From contig CM028338.1 of assembly GCA_016647705.1 (NCBI GenBank), forward strand, positions 15,150,240 to 15,214,239: DNA of 64,000 nucleotides, in the 5' to 3' direction. Positions 41,590 through 54,160 of this stretch are shown in pieces (the first letter of the stretch is position 1; each line of letters opens with the position of its first letter). The notes beneath the pieces were generated by a model. The model was not told the origin of the DNA and ran no database searches. It was given only the letters and a program-made list of their open reading frames with translations. A program made the translations under genes and the position numbers. Source of the stretch: Eucommia ulmoides (lineage: Eukaryota > Streptophyta > Magnoliopsida > Garryales > Eucommiaceae).

Positions 41590-44050
41590 GACGGCTACTT
41601 TTTAAATAGGTCATAATTACCAAAAGCATCATCATTACAGAAAAATCTACAGGCATTAAAAATTAAAAGGAGAATCGTCAAATCAGAGTATGGTACTATA
41701 ATCTGTGATGTCTGGTTGGCCAACAATCTAAAGCCCAGGGAGGGTAGAGACAACGTCATTAGGCAGGGCTTGGGCTTGGGCTTGGTCATTAGGCTGAACT
41801 GAAGACTGAATCATTGGAGAAAGAATTAGATCAGAGTTGAGATGGCCAGAAGAGCTTGGATCTAAGCCAGCGGTAGGCACCTCAGTAGTTGATGTAAGGG
41901 TTTCTGAAGGAGGCACTACACCTTCAGCACAAGGCGTATCTCTTTCAGCAGCAACACCTTTTCTTTCTTTAGCAGTAGTGCTTTCTCCATCTACTTCATC
42001 CCCTAACTCACTCTCTAGGAAGGGGAATTTAATCTCTAGGTTCTCCCTTAGCACTAAGCTCTAGCAATGGCGATAGCCTACCAACTGAATACTCCTTTCC
42101 ATGGAGTGAAATTATTCCCGAAACTTGATGATTTTCTCCTCATTCTCATTCGTCCTCTCCACCATCTTTGCCATTAGATTTTCCACTGTCTGTATCTAAT
42201 TGGAAAACCTCATCTCTAGACTCGCAGACTTGAGCTTCTCCTTGTTCAGGTCAGCTAAAATTTAGCTCATCTCGCTCTCTAGGCATTGGACGGCATCATC
42301 TCTGGCCTAAAGAGAGCATCTTTGGTCTAGAGGTCAGTCTTTAGATGATTTATCTCTGACCATCCTGAGTTGATCTCTTTTCTTAGAGAAGAGTTCGCTT
42401 CCCTCAGAGTAGAGCTCTCCACCAGGAACCTGCTGTTCTCTATAAGGAATGGTTAGTTTCTCTTCTGCAATACTTCACATTGTGCATTGGCAGCAACTAG
42501 GTCAACTTCGAACTTTTCTCTAGAAGACCTCGCCATAGCTAGGTTAATCTCAAGAGAAACCTTCTGTTCCGGAAGAACAAGAAGGTCATATTCCAAGCGA
42601 TTGGATTCTATTAACTAATGCATGAGCTGAGTATCCAACTCAGACACATCATCAAAACTCCTTGCCAGTGCAGAAGAAATATGGATGCTTCGAAAAATAA
42701 TAGCAATTGAGGAAAAACTTGTAAAATAGCTCAAGAAATCCATAACTTATTGAATAAGAAATCAATTACCTAAAGGAGCGTACAAACAATGGTCCTAAAG
42801 AGCTCAGTCCGGTTGCAACTCTCAATCTTGGCTCAGCTTTTGTCCCAAGACTACTCAAACAAGGTATAGATGGCATTATCAAAAATATCCTCGCGATTGG
42901 GAATTGAGGGGCCCACTACTTTTAACAAGTGGCACATCTGCTCATGAGACAAACAATGACTGCTTAGGAAAGCAAACATGCGCTGACTGGAACCAGTTAT
43001 TGTAAGGGGATGTGGCTGAGTGCTCGTCGAAGCAGACTCTGCAACATGGGTAATAGGAATCCCAGCCGCATGGGTGACAAGATCTAGCCCCCTAATCTAT
43101 GTAGGAACTGAAATTTGAGTAGAAGGGACTGGTACAGAGACGACCCCACGGCGACATCTACTCAACGGTTGAGAATTATCGGAGTTAGAAGACATAGAGG
43201 GAGAATGAGCCGAGCTATTAGAGGATGGAGAGCCGTTGGACGAGCTGTAGTAGGCTGAGGTACTGGCTGTCCAGATGGCCTATAACGCTTCTTAGCTAGT
43301 CTTTTCCTCTTCTTCCCAAAAGCCAACTCATATAGATGTTTGACTCCAGACTCATCCATTTCTGGCTGAATGAATAGATTGGAAGCTAGAACTTTGCAAG
43401 ACCTCATTTTTGGAACTCGGAGCCTCCTCAATTATCCCTCAACCTTAGGCGTAAGGAGAACACTTTTGCAGGCCTTTTTACCTGCATAAGATGACCCAAG
43501 AAGATGTCAAGACCACCGTTCAAAACTTAGGAAGTTAAAGTGCTTTGGCACAACTTGAGACTGCCTTATTTCGTTAGGAGAAAACTCCCAATTACCCTTG
43601 AAGAAGAAGTATTGCCTCTGCCAATCCGCTTTCACCATGGTAGAAAGGTCGGTAAGGAATGAGTACTTCTTAATGGTTGAGTAATAAAATCTCCCTATAT
43701 TATTAAGAAAATTGAGGGAGCAGACACCCTAATCATATCTATAGAAAAAGAATATTTTTTACCCGAGAAAGGGCTATAGCTCCCATGATCTGACGAAAAC
43801 TATTAGGTGTTAATTGGGTTGGGGTAATATTTAATTAATGAAAAAGATTGTGAAAAAAATGAGTTAAAAAAAAAAAAGCGTAAGGCTGTATTCGAATATC
43901 CACACAAAGAGGCATATTTTATCCTCTTTGGCACTATAGGGACGTTAATCCTAGGATGGAACCCTAATAGAAATTAATGGGGGAATGAGGGGTACGGGAA
44001 GGCGTTGTCCATTTTGCAAGGGGATTCAACGACGAACTAGCTTCAGCCAG
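41590..44050 (-). pseudogene. Antisense gene of element G (aORF), heavily decayed
   Basis: It reads on the minus strand from about 44000 to 41600. The first part has short family-like pieces (MVKADWQRQYFFFKGNWEFS near 43640-43580). The frame 43162-43431 follows with MDESGVKHLYELAFGKKRKR, a basic stretch like exon 2 of C's gene. Then comes a long Lys/Glu/Arg-rich coiled coil with many stops (42070-42640). The acidic, Pro-rich end is 41728-42054 (LREN...ESELGDEVDGESTT). H has the same gene in better shape. Position and strand relative to pol match the antisense gene of C. Confidence 0.65.
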
Positions 44051-44204
44051 ACTGTTTGATGGACTCAACGATATTTCAAACAAAATGATAAAAATCGAAA
44101 GTAGAATATGAACAAACTACACAATCAAGAGATTAGAAAAAGATAGAACTTATGCGAACGAGAGATGTGTTCTTTCGTCTTTCTTCTCTGAATCGTCATT
44201 AAAG

Positions 44205-44217
44205 TCAAGAGGGAAAA
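44205..44217 (+). other. Polypurine tract of element G
   Basis: AAGAGGGAAAA directly precedes the 3' LTR start TGATATGGAA, the standard plus-strand primer. Confidence 0.8.
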
Positions 44218-44847
44218 TGATATGGAAGAAACTCTTGTCCTCGATTGATAAAGTCTTGAGAGCTTTGGTAGGTCAAATTGGGTTAATGATCTGACTCGAA
44301 AAAAGTAACCCAGTGATCATTTTAGGCTAAACACACCAGCCCACTAGGGAAGAGGCCAAAACAGCCCAATACTTAAATAAGAGAAGGCCTGGTAAGGAGG
44401 CCCAATCATGGGTAATCAAAATCCATAGTGGAAAGGCCAAGAAGAAGTTAGTCCAAGATCTCCACATCCCCTATGCATGAGAAATATCGCAACTAACTAA
44501 TTGTACATAAGTGAGATCACCACCAAATCCCATGCCCTGAGGAAAGGATCGTGGCACCAAATCCCATGCATTGAGGAGAGGATCGTGAAGAGGGCGACCT
44601 CACCAAAGAGACATCACAAATTGAGAAGTTTATATAAAGGGAAGGTATCAACACATTATTTTATGATTTGAGTGCTTAAGATTTCACTTATAAATAGACT
44701 AACTTACTCTCATGCCGGAGGTTCTTTGGTCTACACCACATCAGTGTCCTTTTGAGCTAATCGATTTTGCAGGTTCTAGGAGAAGGTTATGAAAGTTTTA
44801 TCACGCGTTTAATCCTTTGCACGTGATAGGGATTTTTTGCAACATCA
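44218..44847 (+). repeat. 3' LTR of element G
   Basis: TGATATGGAAGAAACTC...TTTTTTGCAACATCA, colinear with 28184-28804. TSD GAAAG follows. Confidence 0.9.
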
Positions 44848-44852
44848 GAAAG

Positions 44853-45092
44853 TATATAAGTGGAATGGATTTTCATATACAATAACGGAAGAAAAAAACA
44901 AAACAAGCATTGCAATAAAATATATATAACTATCACAGCAATTACAAACCTGGAGGTTGTTTGTAAGTTACGAAAACTTGAACACTCTTTAAGTGTGTCC
45001 AAGATTTATTTTATACTATTTTGGTTTTTTGTTTAAAACATTACAACAACAAAGTCTCTTATATTCTTTGTTTGTATTTTCTTACAATAAAT
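44853..45092 (+). other. Leader region of copia K, possible 5' LTR remnant
   Basis: AAACCTGGAGGTTGTTTGTAAGTTAC...AACACTCTTTAAGTGTGT resembles the 3' LTR stretch at 50160-50245 (AAACCTGAAGGTTATCTGTT; GACTCTTCAGGTGTGT). This suggests the end of K's 5' LTR. Its start cannot be traced left of element G. Confidence 0.45.
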
Positions 45093-46012
45093 ATGTCTTC
45101 AAATAATGTTGTTGCACTGCTGCAGCTGAAAATCAAGGCGTTGTATCACCAGATGTGCCTACGCCTGTTGCGCATCCTCTGCCGACTCCATAGGGAGAAA
45201 AACCAAAAAAATTTGATGAAAATTTCTTTTAGAGATGGCGGCAGAAGCTGTTGTTTAACCTGACAACATGGAACTTGGCAAGATTCTTCCTTAAGGATGC
45301 TCCTACCATGACTGAACAGTTTGATACTCAGATTGTTGCTACATGGAAACATTCAGATTTTCTATGCAAGAACTATATACTTAATGTAATGAATAATACA
45401 CTTTACAATGTGTATTGCTTGGTCACGATGGCAAAAAAGTTGTGGTAGTCCCTGGAGAAGAAATACAAAACAGAAGATATTGGGACTAATAAATTTGTAG
45501 TCGAAAGATTTCTAGACTACAAAATAGTGGACTTGAGGATAATCATCAGTTAAACTGAAGGGCTTCAAGTCCTTCTGCATGACATTCATGTTAAAGGCAT
45601 AAGTCTTAGTGAGTTATTTCAATTGGCAATTGTAATTGAGAAGTTTCCATTATCATGGGGTGACTTCAAGAATTATCTCAAACATAAACCAAAGGAGATG
45701 ACTCTTGAAGACCGGGTTCTCAAATTGATAATCAAAGAAGAACATCAGATCTCTTCTAAATGTGGGGGTTATAATTCTATGATGTCAAAAGTCCATTGCA
45801 TAGAAACTCTCATGAAGGGGAAGTTAACTGAATCAAGCTCGAACGAAAGAGTTGCAAAGAAAACATTCAAGGGCAACTGCTATACTTGTGGCAAGATCGG
45901 ACATCATGCTCAAGATTATCGCAAGAGAGTTGTACTAAAGGGGAAGAAGCCTAAAAATCAGGTTCATGTAACTAAAGTAGAACACCTTACAAAGAGATTT
46001 CCTAGATGAATT
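45093..46012 (+). pseudogene. gag: gag of copia K
   Basis: The ATG at 45093 opens MSSNNVV. A shift in the Ala/Gln codons leads to SPDVPTPVAHPLPTP, stop, GEKPKKFDENFF, stop, RWRQKLLFNLTTWNLARFFL. Then 45251-45448 gives TWKHSDFLCKNYILNVMNNTLYNVY, and 45623-46009 gives VIEKFPLSWGDFKNYLKHKPKEMTLEDRVL. The zinc knuckle CYTCGKIGHHAQDY (45878-45918) has Tyr for the last Cys (TAT at 45916-45918, one G-to-A change). Four or more stops. Confidence 0.85.
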
Positions 46013-47160
46013 TGTCAATGGTTGTATTTGAAGTTAATCTCGTCGATAATCCCAGAGAATGGGATATGGATACTAGTGCTACTTGCTACATGTGTTTAAA
46101 TAAGAAGATGTTCACCGTTTATCCGCTAGTGAAATATGGGGATAAGGTTTATATAGAGAATGCTTCAAATTCTAAGATTAAAGGAAAGGGAAAGGTCGTG
46201 TTTAAGATCACATATTGTATGGAACTTACTCTGAATGATGTGCTTCATGTACTAGATATCCGTAAGAATCTATTTTTGGATCGTTGCTGAGTAAGAAGGG
46301 TTTCAGGCTAGTGTTCGAGTATGATAAATTTGTAGTTACTAAGAGTGGTATGTATGTGGGAAAATACTATATGAATAGAGTCCTTTTTAAGCTCAATGTT
46401 ATGACTATAATCCCAAAGAATAACAATAATAATAAAGACAGTACTTCTTCTGCTTATATGATTAAGTCTTTGGATGTGTGGCATGGGCATTTAGGATATG
46501 TTAACAATGATACTTTACGTAAATTAATTAATATAAATTTAATTCTGAAATGTCAATATAATACAAGTCACAAATTTGAGACTTGTGCGGAGTCAAAATT
46601 GACTCGAACTTCTTTCCATTCAATTGAATAGAAAAGTGAACCTCTAGAGTTAGTGTATATAGATGTTTGTGATTTAAAATTTGTACAAACTGGAGGTGGA
46701 AAAAAATACTTTGTTACTTTTATTGATGATTGTACAAGATATTATTATGTTTACCTTTTAAGAAGTAAAGATGTAGTATTAGAAATGTTTGTACATTATA
46801 AGACTGAAGTTAAAAATCAACTTAACAAAAAGATTAAAATGTTGTGTAGTGATAGAGGTGGAAAATATGTTTAATCTTTTGGTGAGTTGTGTAAGACATT
46901 GAATAATTCATCAAACGACATCACCTTATTCACTATAGAAAAATAGAGTTGCTGAAAGAAATAATAAAATTTAAAAGGAAATGATGAACTCTCTGTTAAT
47001 AAGTTCTGGTTTACCTCAGAACCTTTGGGGAAGGCTATTTTAACAACGAATTTTTCTTTAAACAAATTACATCACAAGAAATTAGATAAGACCCCTTATG
47101 AATTGTGGAAAGGAAGAAAGGATTCATATTTATACTTAAAAGTGTAGGGGTGTCTTTCAA
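46013..47160 (+). pseudogene. pol: Protease and integrase of copia K
   Basis: MDTSATCYMCLNKKMF (about 46066) carries the protease box DTSAT (family DSGAT). LNDVLHVLDIRKNL and the frame 46284-46631 follow, with the zinc domain WHGHLGYVNNDTLRKL...FETCAESKLTRTSF. The core 46653-46874 has LVYIDVCDLKFVQTGGGKKY FVTFIDDCTRYYYVYLL and IKMLCSDRGGKYV with two Asp, then a stop. The Glu part is in another frame (RVAERNNK near 46946). Text to 47160 includes ELWKGRKDSYLYLKVxG. Confidence 0.8.
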
Positions 47161-48360
47161 AAGTTATGGTTCTTGATCCGAAGTAGATTAAAATTGGACA
47201 AAAAACTATTGATTGTGTATTCATTGGATATACACAAAATAGTAGTGCATATCGATTTTTTGTTCATAAATGAAAAAGTAAAAATGTTCATGAGAATATG
47301 ATTATTGAATCAAAGAATACATCATTCTTTGATAATGTGTTTCCTTGTAAAACTTATATTGAGTCGAGTTCTTTAAACATAACAAGTGGTACTCCTTCTA
47401 GTGATTCCCAAGAGGATGAGATTGAACTTAGAAGTAGTAAAAAGACAAAAGTTTTTATTCTTTTGGTCCTGATTTTTATACATATATGATAGGATATAAA
47501 CCTCAAACTTTTGGGGAGGCTATGTCTAGGCCTGAAGTACTGCTTTGGAAAGAGACTGTGAATGGTGAAATTGAGTCCATCTTTCAAAATCATACTCGGG
47601 CCTAGTAGATCTCCCATCCAGAACAAAATCACTAGGCTGTAAATAGATATTTAAGAAAAAGATGAAAACAGATGGATTAATTGATAAATATAAAGTAGGA
47701 CTTGTAGGTAAAGGTTACAAGCAAAGAGAGGGTATTGATTATTTTGATACTTATTCACCTGTAACAAGAATCACATCTATATGTATGTTAATAGCAATAG
47801 CAGCTATACATAATCTTGAGATAAATCAAATGGATGTTAAGACTACTTTCTTGAATGGTGAATTAGATTAAGAAATCTATATGGAACAACCAGAAGGGTC
47901 TGTGGTTCCTAGAAAATAGAACAAAGTATGTTGACTTGTAAAATCCTTGTATGGATTAAAGCAAGCGCCAAAACAATAGCATGAGAAATTTGATATTGTC
48001 AAATAATTTTAAGATCAATGAATGTGACAAGTGTGTTTATACTAAGACAACATAGTTTTGTTATGTTATTGTATGCTTATATATATATAACATGCTTATT
48101 ATTGGTAGTAGTGATAAAATCATAAAATTTACCAAACAAATGTTAACAAATATATTTAGATGAAGGATTTGGGAAAAGTAGATGTCATTCTTGAAATTAA
48201 AATTATAAGAACATCTGAAGGATTGATCTTACGTCAATCTCATTTTATCGATAAGATCCTTGAAAACTTTAATAAGGATGACTTTGGTATAGCCAGAACA
48301 CAGTACATATTAATCAACATCTTTTTAAGAATACTTGTGAGAGTATATCTCAATTGGAGT
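47161..48360 (+). pseudogene. pol: Reverse transcriptase of copia K, catalytic box destroyed
   Basis: The frame 47662-47871 reads KVGLVGKGYKQREGIDYFDTYSPVTRI then IHNLEINQMDVKTTFLNGEL, stop, EIYMEQPEG. LVKSLYGLKQAPKQ follows near 47940. The catalytic YVDDM is read at 48080-48094 as TAT ATA TAT AAC ATG: Tyr-Ile-Tyr-Asn-Met, so both aspartates are gone. The frame 48160-48372 then gives MKDLGKVDVILEIKI, the YFLGxxI block, changed. Confidence 0.85.
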
Positions 48361-49033
48361 ATTGTCGAATAATAGGCAGTTTAATATACATACTAAATTG
48401 TACAAGACTTGATATTGCTTACACAGTAAGTAAATTAAATGGGTTCACTAGCAATCCAGGTAGAGATCACTGGAAAGCTATCATGAGACTTTTGATATAT
48501 TTAAGATATACTCAAAATTATGGTTTACAGTATACGAGATATCCAACAGTAATTGAAGGGTATAGTGATAGAAAATGGATATATGATACTAAAGACATCA
48601 AATCCACGAGCGAATATGTCTTTGTATTAGGAGGAGCTGCTGTGTTATGGAAATTCTCTAAGCAAACATGTATTTCCATATCCACAATGGAATCTGAATT
48701 TATTACTTTAGATAAAGCAAGAGAAGAAGCAGAGTGACTTTGATAAATTTTGGAAGATATTCCAATGTGGACTAAGCATGTGCTAGCTATCTTCATACAT
48801 TATAATAGTTAATTAACAATTAGAAGAGCACCGAGTAGTATGTATAATGGTAAGTCTCGACATATACGTTGAAGGCATAATACCGTAAGACAGTTACTTT
48901 CTAATGAAGTTATCTCAATTGATTATATTTAGTCAAAGATAACATTGAGGATCTATTGACCAAAAATATTACACGAGATAGAGCAAACTATTTATCAAGG
49001 GGATTAGGTTTAAAGCCTAATGTGAAACAATAA
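48361..49033 (+). pseudogene. pol: RNase H of copia K
   Basis: 48354-48737 is open for 127 residues: [40 protein letters not shown], then [31 protein letters not shown] and [13 protein letters not shown]. The first catalytic Asp is kept (family GYSDADW), and ES of STMESEF is present. The C-terminal block (48850-49030, DIEDLLTKNI...GLGLKP) has shifts. Confidence 0.85.
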
Positions 49034-49633
49034 TCATAATAGAAACCCAACCTTGTTGACTTGAGATCCCAAGATATAGGTTCAAAGGGACAACCGAATT
49101 ATAAAGGTGGCTGTGGGTATATCACGGAGTAGATAAAATCTACAGCTCATTCCTATGATATAGAAGTGTTATCTGCAATATGGTTTAGGATAAGTATAAT
49201 TTTTAATGATTTCTATATCTTAAAAATTTCAAGTGCAGCATAGAAGAGTACTCTTTATATAATATTACATATATGAGTGAGAACTAGGCTGGCTCTAAGA
49301 GAATGAAAAGGCTAAATTCTCTAGAAGCACTCATGAAGTACTAGGGTGTTCAAGGCCAAAATGAACGCAACTATAGAACATGAAGTGTCTAGAAGATAAC
49401 TATGTAGTTTCTATTATATTGATTTACACGAAAGGCCAAACAGTTTAAGATATCATGTTCACTAGTTGGTTAAGTAAATTCGATGGATTCTTACTAAGGA
49501 AGATTCATGGCCAAAAGTTATCTATCCTGATGTGGTTATTTTTCTTTTGAGATATATTTCTCTCTTTCTTGTTTTGAGTTTGCATTTCATATGCATGTTT
49601 ATCAAATCAATTTTTATTCATGTGGGGGACTAT
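49034..49633 (+). other. 3' untranslated region of copia K, ending in polypurine tract
   Basis: 600 bases without coding signal. The end TGTGGGGGACTAT (49621-49633) is the purine tract. Confidence 0.65.
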
Positions 49634-50599
49634 TGTATTAAATAATTTTTTGGTATTTTGTGAACCAATTATTTGTTAGACTCAATAATAATTTGGAGCA
49701 TATAAATATACTAATGTATTCTCCTTGGTGAGGAGAAGAATGTGATATATTTATTTGTGTAAAATAATTTAAGAGGTGAATTAAAATTATTCATTAAAGT
49801 ACCCACTTAAAGACATTGATTGACGTGTAGTGTGGGCTGTCCCACATTTACTAAGGCTCAAGATACCTCTTGTAGGTAAGTCCTCTAGTGCGTTGAAAGA
49901 TATGAATAAAAAGTAGGCTAAAGGCAATAAAATAAATAAAGCCACATGCTTGCTTACATGCGATAACCAACCTTCCAACTACCCCCTGGGTTCAAGCTCG
50001 GGCTAAGGCCTGGGTCCTGGTCCAAGTCCTAGGTCTCGGGCCTTGTGGGTCTTGGGGCTCTTGAGGGTTGCTTGGTTTGAACCCGGTATGTTTTGTACTA
50101 AATTCGAAAAATTCCAAGCCAAACACATCCTAAAATACAGATTGCTGGTTTTATAACTTGAGAGAAGTTATAAACCTGAAGGTTATCTGTTCAAGTGTGT
50201 AACTGCTGAGAGTTACAAAAACCTGAAGACTCTTCAGGTGTGTAACTGCCTAAAAGCTACTGTTGTTTATCGAATGCCTTAAAGTTTCAGATTTTTTTTT
50301 TCAGGTTGATTTTTGCTCCCTGTAAAAGGGCATGCATTCTCAGCATTAAGTATCTCATAAACTGCATTGCATTTTTGTTTTCAATAAAAAATTTCTTCTT
50401 TCTTTGTTGTTCTTGGTTTTGAGAGAATGCTTGAGAGAGTTATGCACTTCTCTTGTTCGTCCGGCTTCTAGTTTCTAATGCTGGTACCAGTAGCGGCCTG
50501 ATCGTTGTATTTTCAGAGGCAGATGCTTATTCAGCCCTAAAGCACCTAGCGAGGGTGAAATATATTTTAAGGATAAATCGTCAAACAATTGCCTCATAT
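49634..50599 (+). repeat. 3' LTR of copia K, truncated by LTR I1
   Basis: It starts TGTATTAAATAATTTTTTGG after the purine tract. A TATA-like word CATATAAATA lies near 49698. The last part (50500-50599, GAGGGTGAAATATATTTTAA) is LTR-like, and the sequence switches to LTR I1 at 50600. No right TSD was found. Confidence 0.6.
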
Positions 50600-51918
50600 T
50601 GGCCCAAAAAGTTGCCTAAAAGGGTGGGTAAATTGGGTAATTACAAAAATTTAAACAATTAAGTCTTTAAACACTTAATATCAAATAGTCAATTCCCCTA
50701 AATTAATTATTATCTTAGCTATACAATAGTTATGTGTTTAATATTAAGTACATACCGAAACAAAATATAGTAGAAAATAAACAATGCAGCATACCATGAT
50801 ATATCCTGGTTCGGTAAGCTACTCTTACCTAATCCAGTCCCCTTAGTTCCACGGAGATTCGCGACCCACTAAAACCCTGATTCCTTTACCAGGTAGGAAC
50901 AAAACTCTTACAATGATTATTTTACAAGCACAAAATCAACCTTTATAAATTTTACCCTTTTCCTAAGCCAAGGATGATTCCCAATCTTTTTATCAGACAA
51001 AAGATAAACCGAACCACTTTCTCACTTATCTTTTTCACAAGTTTACGATGAGCCTTTACAAATCACTCAAAAATAATAATTCAATTGCAGGGATAATCAA
51101 AACCTAATTCTTTTCAAGGGAAAAGAATAACCTAACCTTTTTACCAGATAAAGATCAAACCCTAATATTGTTTTATAGGAAAAAGATCGAAACCTAATTA
51201 CCTTGACTAAACACTATCCCAAACATGTCTAATCCACTCAAATTCACAAATACAAAAAATATGAGTTTCTTTCCACAAGGAACTTTTACCATCTCAATAC
51301 AGATATAATCAATTAATGTCCCAAAAATTACTACATGATAAATAGAATGTGAGAAAAATAAAATCTAATTAAATAATAAAGTGGGTAGCACAAATTAAGC
51401 ACGTAATCAAATTATCAAATAAAATCGTTTAAAAATATTTTTTATGGCTTTTAAGTTTAACACAATTTTCTAAACAATCTTAAAAGCAAGAAAACAATAA
51501 ATACACAAATTTAAAATAAACAATGGAGTTTGAAAATATTTCATTGGGAAATACTGAAGATAATGATAGAATAGCAATAGAACTCAAGTTGGTGATGCTA
51601 AATCAATAACACTTTATTTCAAGAACGAATAATAAATCTCTCACAGAAATCTCAGCAAAAATATAACTTTTAGAGAAGCTTGAACTGATTATTCTTAATG
51701 TGATTTAACTGATTCCCGTAGGTCTATTTTTACAGATAGATATCGAGCCCTCCAACGACTATTTTTTAAAGATATACCTCTAAAAGACACTCTTAGACCC
51801 CATATAACAATACCTCTAATTTTAGGTGTTTTCCACATTAAAATATCTTTCAATTCTCTCAAATAAGTCCAAAAAAGTATTCTCAATTTAAGACCATAAA
51901 GATATGAAGTATTAATAT
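50600..51918 (-). repeat. SIRE-like LTR fragment I1
   Basis: In plus orientation it starts TGGCCCAAAAAG and runs through AAATTGGGTAATTACAAAAA, CCATGATATATCCTGGTTCG, GTTCCACGGAGATTCGCGAC and ACACTCTTAGACCCCATATA. These are shared in order with I2 (51919 on) and I3 (62201 on). It stops at 51918 where I2 begins, so its U3 with the W-box repeats is missing here. Confidence 0.75.
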
Positions 51919-54160
51919 TGGCCATGGGAGTGAATTGGGTAGTTATAAAAAATTTAAATAAATTTAAATATTTTCAACACTTAATTAATCAAATAATCAA
52001 TTTATCCTAAATCAATTATTATATTTGTTACATTGTGGATAAGTGTAATTAATCTAAGTGCACACCCAAACATAATGTAAACAATGCAGAATCTAGTCCT
52101 CCGAGTTCCACAGAGATTCGCACCCACAAAAAACCCAGATTCCTTTAAAGGTATGAACCAAACTCTCACAATGATTCTTTTTACATGCTGAAAATCAACC
52201 TTTACAATTCTCTTTTCATAGGCTAAGGAAGAATCTTATATTCTTGTAGGCTTAAGACTAACCTAATTCTATTACAAGAAGAATTACGACCTAATCTTTT
52301 TAACAGGCTTAACAACAAACCTCACCACACTCACAAGTATCCTTTTCCTAGGTAAGGATTGAATCATTTTCCTAGATAAGGATTGAACTTTTACAATTCA
52401 CTCAAAAATAAATTCTATTCAAGAATAATTCACACCTAATTCTTTTCAAGAGAAAAGAATAACCTAACCATTTTATACTCTAGGTAAAGATCAAACCTCA
52501 ATCTTTTTCCCAAAAAAGATTAAAACCCAAGCTACTCTAACTAGATACAACCCCAACCGTATCTATTCCACACAAACTCACCAATAAAATAATTGAGTTT
52601 CTTCCCACTCAGAGCTTCTACCACCTCAAAACAATTATACTCAATTAATGTCCCAAAAATTACTACGTGATAGAATTTAAGGTGAGGAATACAATATTTG
52701 ATTAAAACAAATATGGGTAGCATAGAATTAAGCACGTAATCATATAATTTCCCAAAATCGTTTTAAAAAAGAGTTTTATACTCTTATGTTTAAAAATATT
52801 TTTTCTACAATACTAAAACCAAGTAATAAACAATAACATGAAATCAAATTTTAGCTAAAAAACATGGATATATCTTACCATGAAAATACTGAAAGATTGA
52901 AACAAAATCACAAGAAGGCATAGATCGGTGACGCTAACTCAACAACACTTTAGCTCAAGAATTTCTCACACAAATAATCTCACAATTGATCACTCAAATT
53001 TATCTCAGAATAATATCTCTTAGAATAGCGTAGGAACTGATTGTTCTTGATAATGTTGTATTATTATATCAAATTCGTAGGTTTATTTAAACAGGTTTGA
53101 AACAAGCCCTCCAACAACTAGTTTTCTCAAGACATGACTTTAAAGTGCACATATAGACCCCATATATCATAACCATTCAATTCTGGTATAATTCAATAAA
53201 ATATAGCTTTGAAATTTTTTAATTAAGCTCACAAATTAATTCCCAATTATTAATCGAATAGATAGAAAGTATTTAATGAACCAAATTGAGAAAATCTTCA
53301 ATTTTATGTACCATATCTATGGAGATATTAAAATAGATGTGTTATATCTTTAATATATTCAAATCCCAAAAATATCTCCTTCAGATTTGCCAAAAAATGG
53401 CTAGCATTTGATCAGATCCTTAAAATCCTCAAAATCTCAACCATACAGTCAGTTGACCAAACTTTTGCCCATCGGTTGACCGATCAATTCATGTAATACA
53501 GGCCAGCCCTTAAAGGGAAGTTGTTTAACCGAACCTTCCAAGGTCGGTTGACCGAACAATTCTGGATCCTTTTTAAGCCAAAATCGAGCTATGGTTAGTT
53601 AACCGATCCACTACGGTCGGTCAACCGATCAATTCAAGGAGTTTTACTTTGGCCAATCGGTTGACCGATCTCTCCTGGTCAGTTGATCAATCGATTTAGA
53701 GAGTTCCTATTTTCCAGCCCATAGCAATCGGTTGACCGAACCTCTGCTGGTCGGTTGATTGAATGATGTTGGATCTTTTATTCTCAACTTACTTCAACTC
53801 CAAACTTTAATGTTAATCTCGTTAACTAATTACTTTTCTCGGTTAACACAATTAACCCTAATATTCAATTTTAAATACTAATCTTACTTAGGTCAATTTT
53901 CATTTTTTAATTTCACATTGGAGCAAATATTCGATTACTAATTAGGATCCCAAACTTTATCAAATTAGACACACAATAATATAATTCATCAATTTGTGTC
54001 ATGTGTGATCGTAATTCAGGATACATTAAGAGTATAAGAGTGTTTGAGTTGTTTTCACTTAATTTATTTGAAATCTTGAACACTCTTCATTTTTTCAACA
54101 TTTATCTTCGCATCCTTGATAAATTCTTCATGATTTGAAACTCTTATATTGAATAAAAAA
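51919..54160 (-). repeat. 3' LTR of element J (I2)
   Basis: In plus orientation TGGCCATGGGAGTGAATTGG at the left. The right edge lies next to a purine tract (minus strand ATCATCAAAAAAATGGAGA, where intact relatives have AAAAAGGGGGAGA). The 53450-53765 part is the U3 region with repeated GGTTGACCGA words. The inner LTR terminus has lost its TG. Confidence 0.7.
53450..53765. promoter_or_regulatory. Cluster of TTGACC (W-box) motifs in U3 of LTR I2
   Basis: TTGACC occurs at 53453, 53476, 53548, 53661 and 53732, and its complement GGTCAA at 53619: six in about 290 bases. They sit in the near-palindromic word GGTCGGTTGACCGATC. TTGACC/T is the binding core of plant WRKY factors. I3 has related words (GGTTGACTGA near 63772, TCGGTCAATCGA near 63919). 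Confidence 0.6.

Larger units (their letters stand above)
28184..44847 (+). mobile_element. Gypsy element G (Tat-like), interrupted by element E
   Basis: Its LTRs are 28184-28804 and 44218-44847 with perfect TSDs GAAAG. A Tat-type primer site is at 28805 and a purine tract before 44218. Order on the plus strand: gag, protease, RT, RNase H, second RNase H, integrase, 65-bp tandem array, antisense coding remnants, 3' LTR. The total span is 16.7 kb, of which E accounts for 5.4 kb, leaving about 11.2 kb. It is older looking than C: every gene has several stops. Confidence 0.9.
45093..50599 (+). mobile_element. Copia element K (Tork-like), 5' LTR mostly missing
   Basis: Gag, protease, integrase, RT and RNase H follow on the plus strand in copia order over 45093-49030. 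A purine tract TGTGGGGGAC stands before an LTR starting TGTATTAAAT at 49634. Gag is close to full length, pol is broken by many stops. The 3' LTR is cut at 50599 by SIRE-like LTR I1. Confidence 0.85.

Noticed and set aside
28184-44847. Idea that G inserted inside the 5' LTR of copia K
   Set aside because: The bases left of G (28041-28183) do not resemble K's 3' LTR start, so only adjacency can be claimed.
44841-44849. Alternative right end of G at 44844 (GCAACA) with TSD TCAGA
   Set aside because: TCAGA does not match the left flank. Ending at 44847 (CATCA) gives a perfect GAAAG on both sides and agrees with the primer-site spacing at 28805.
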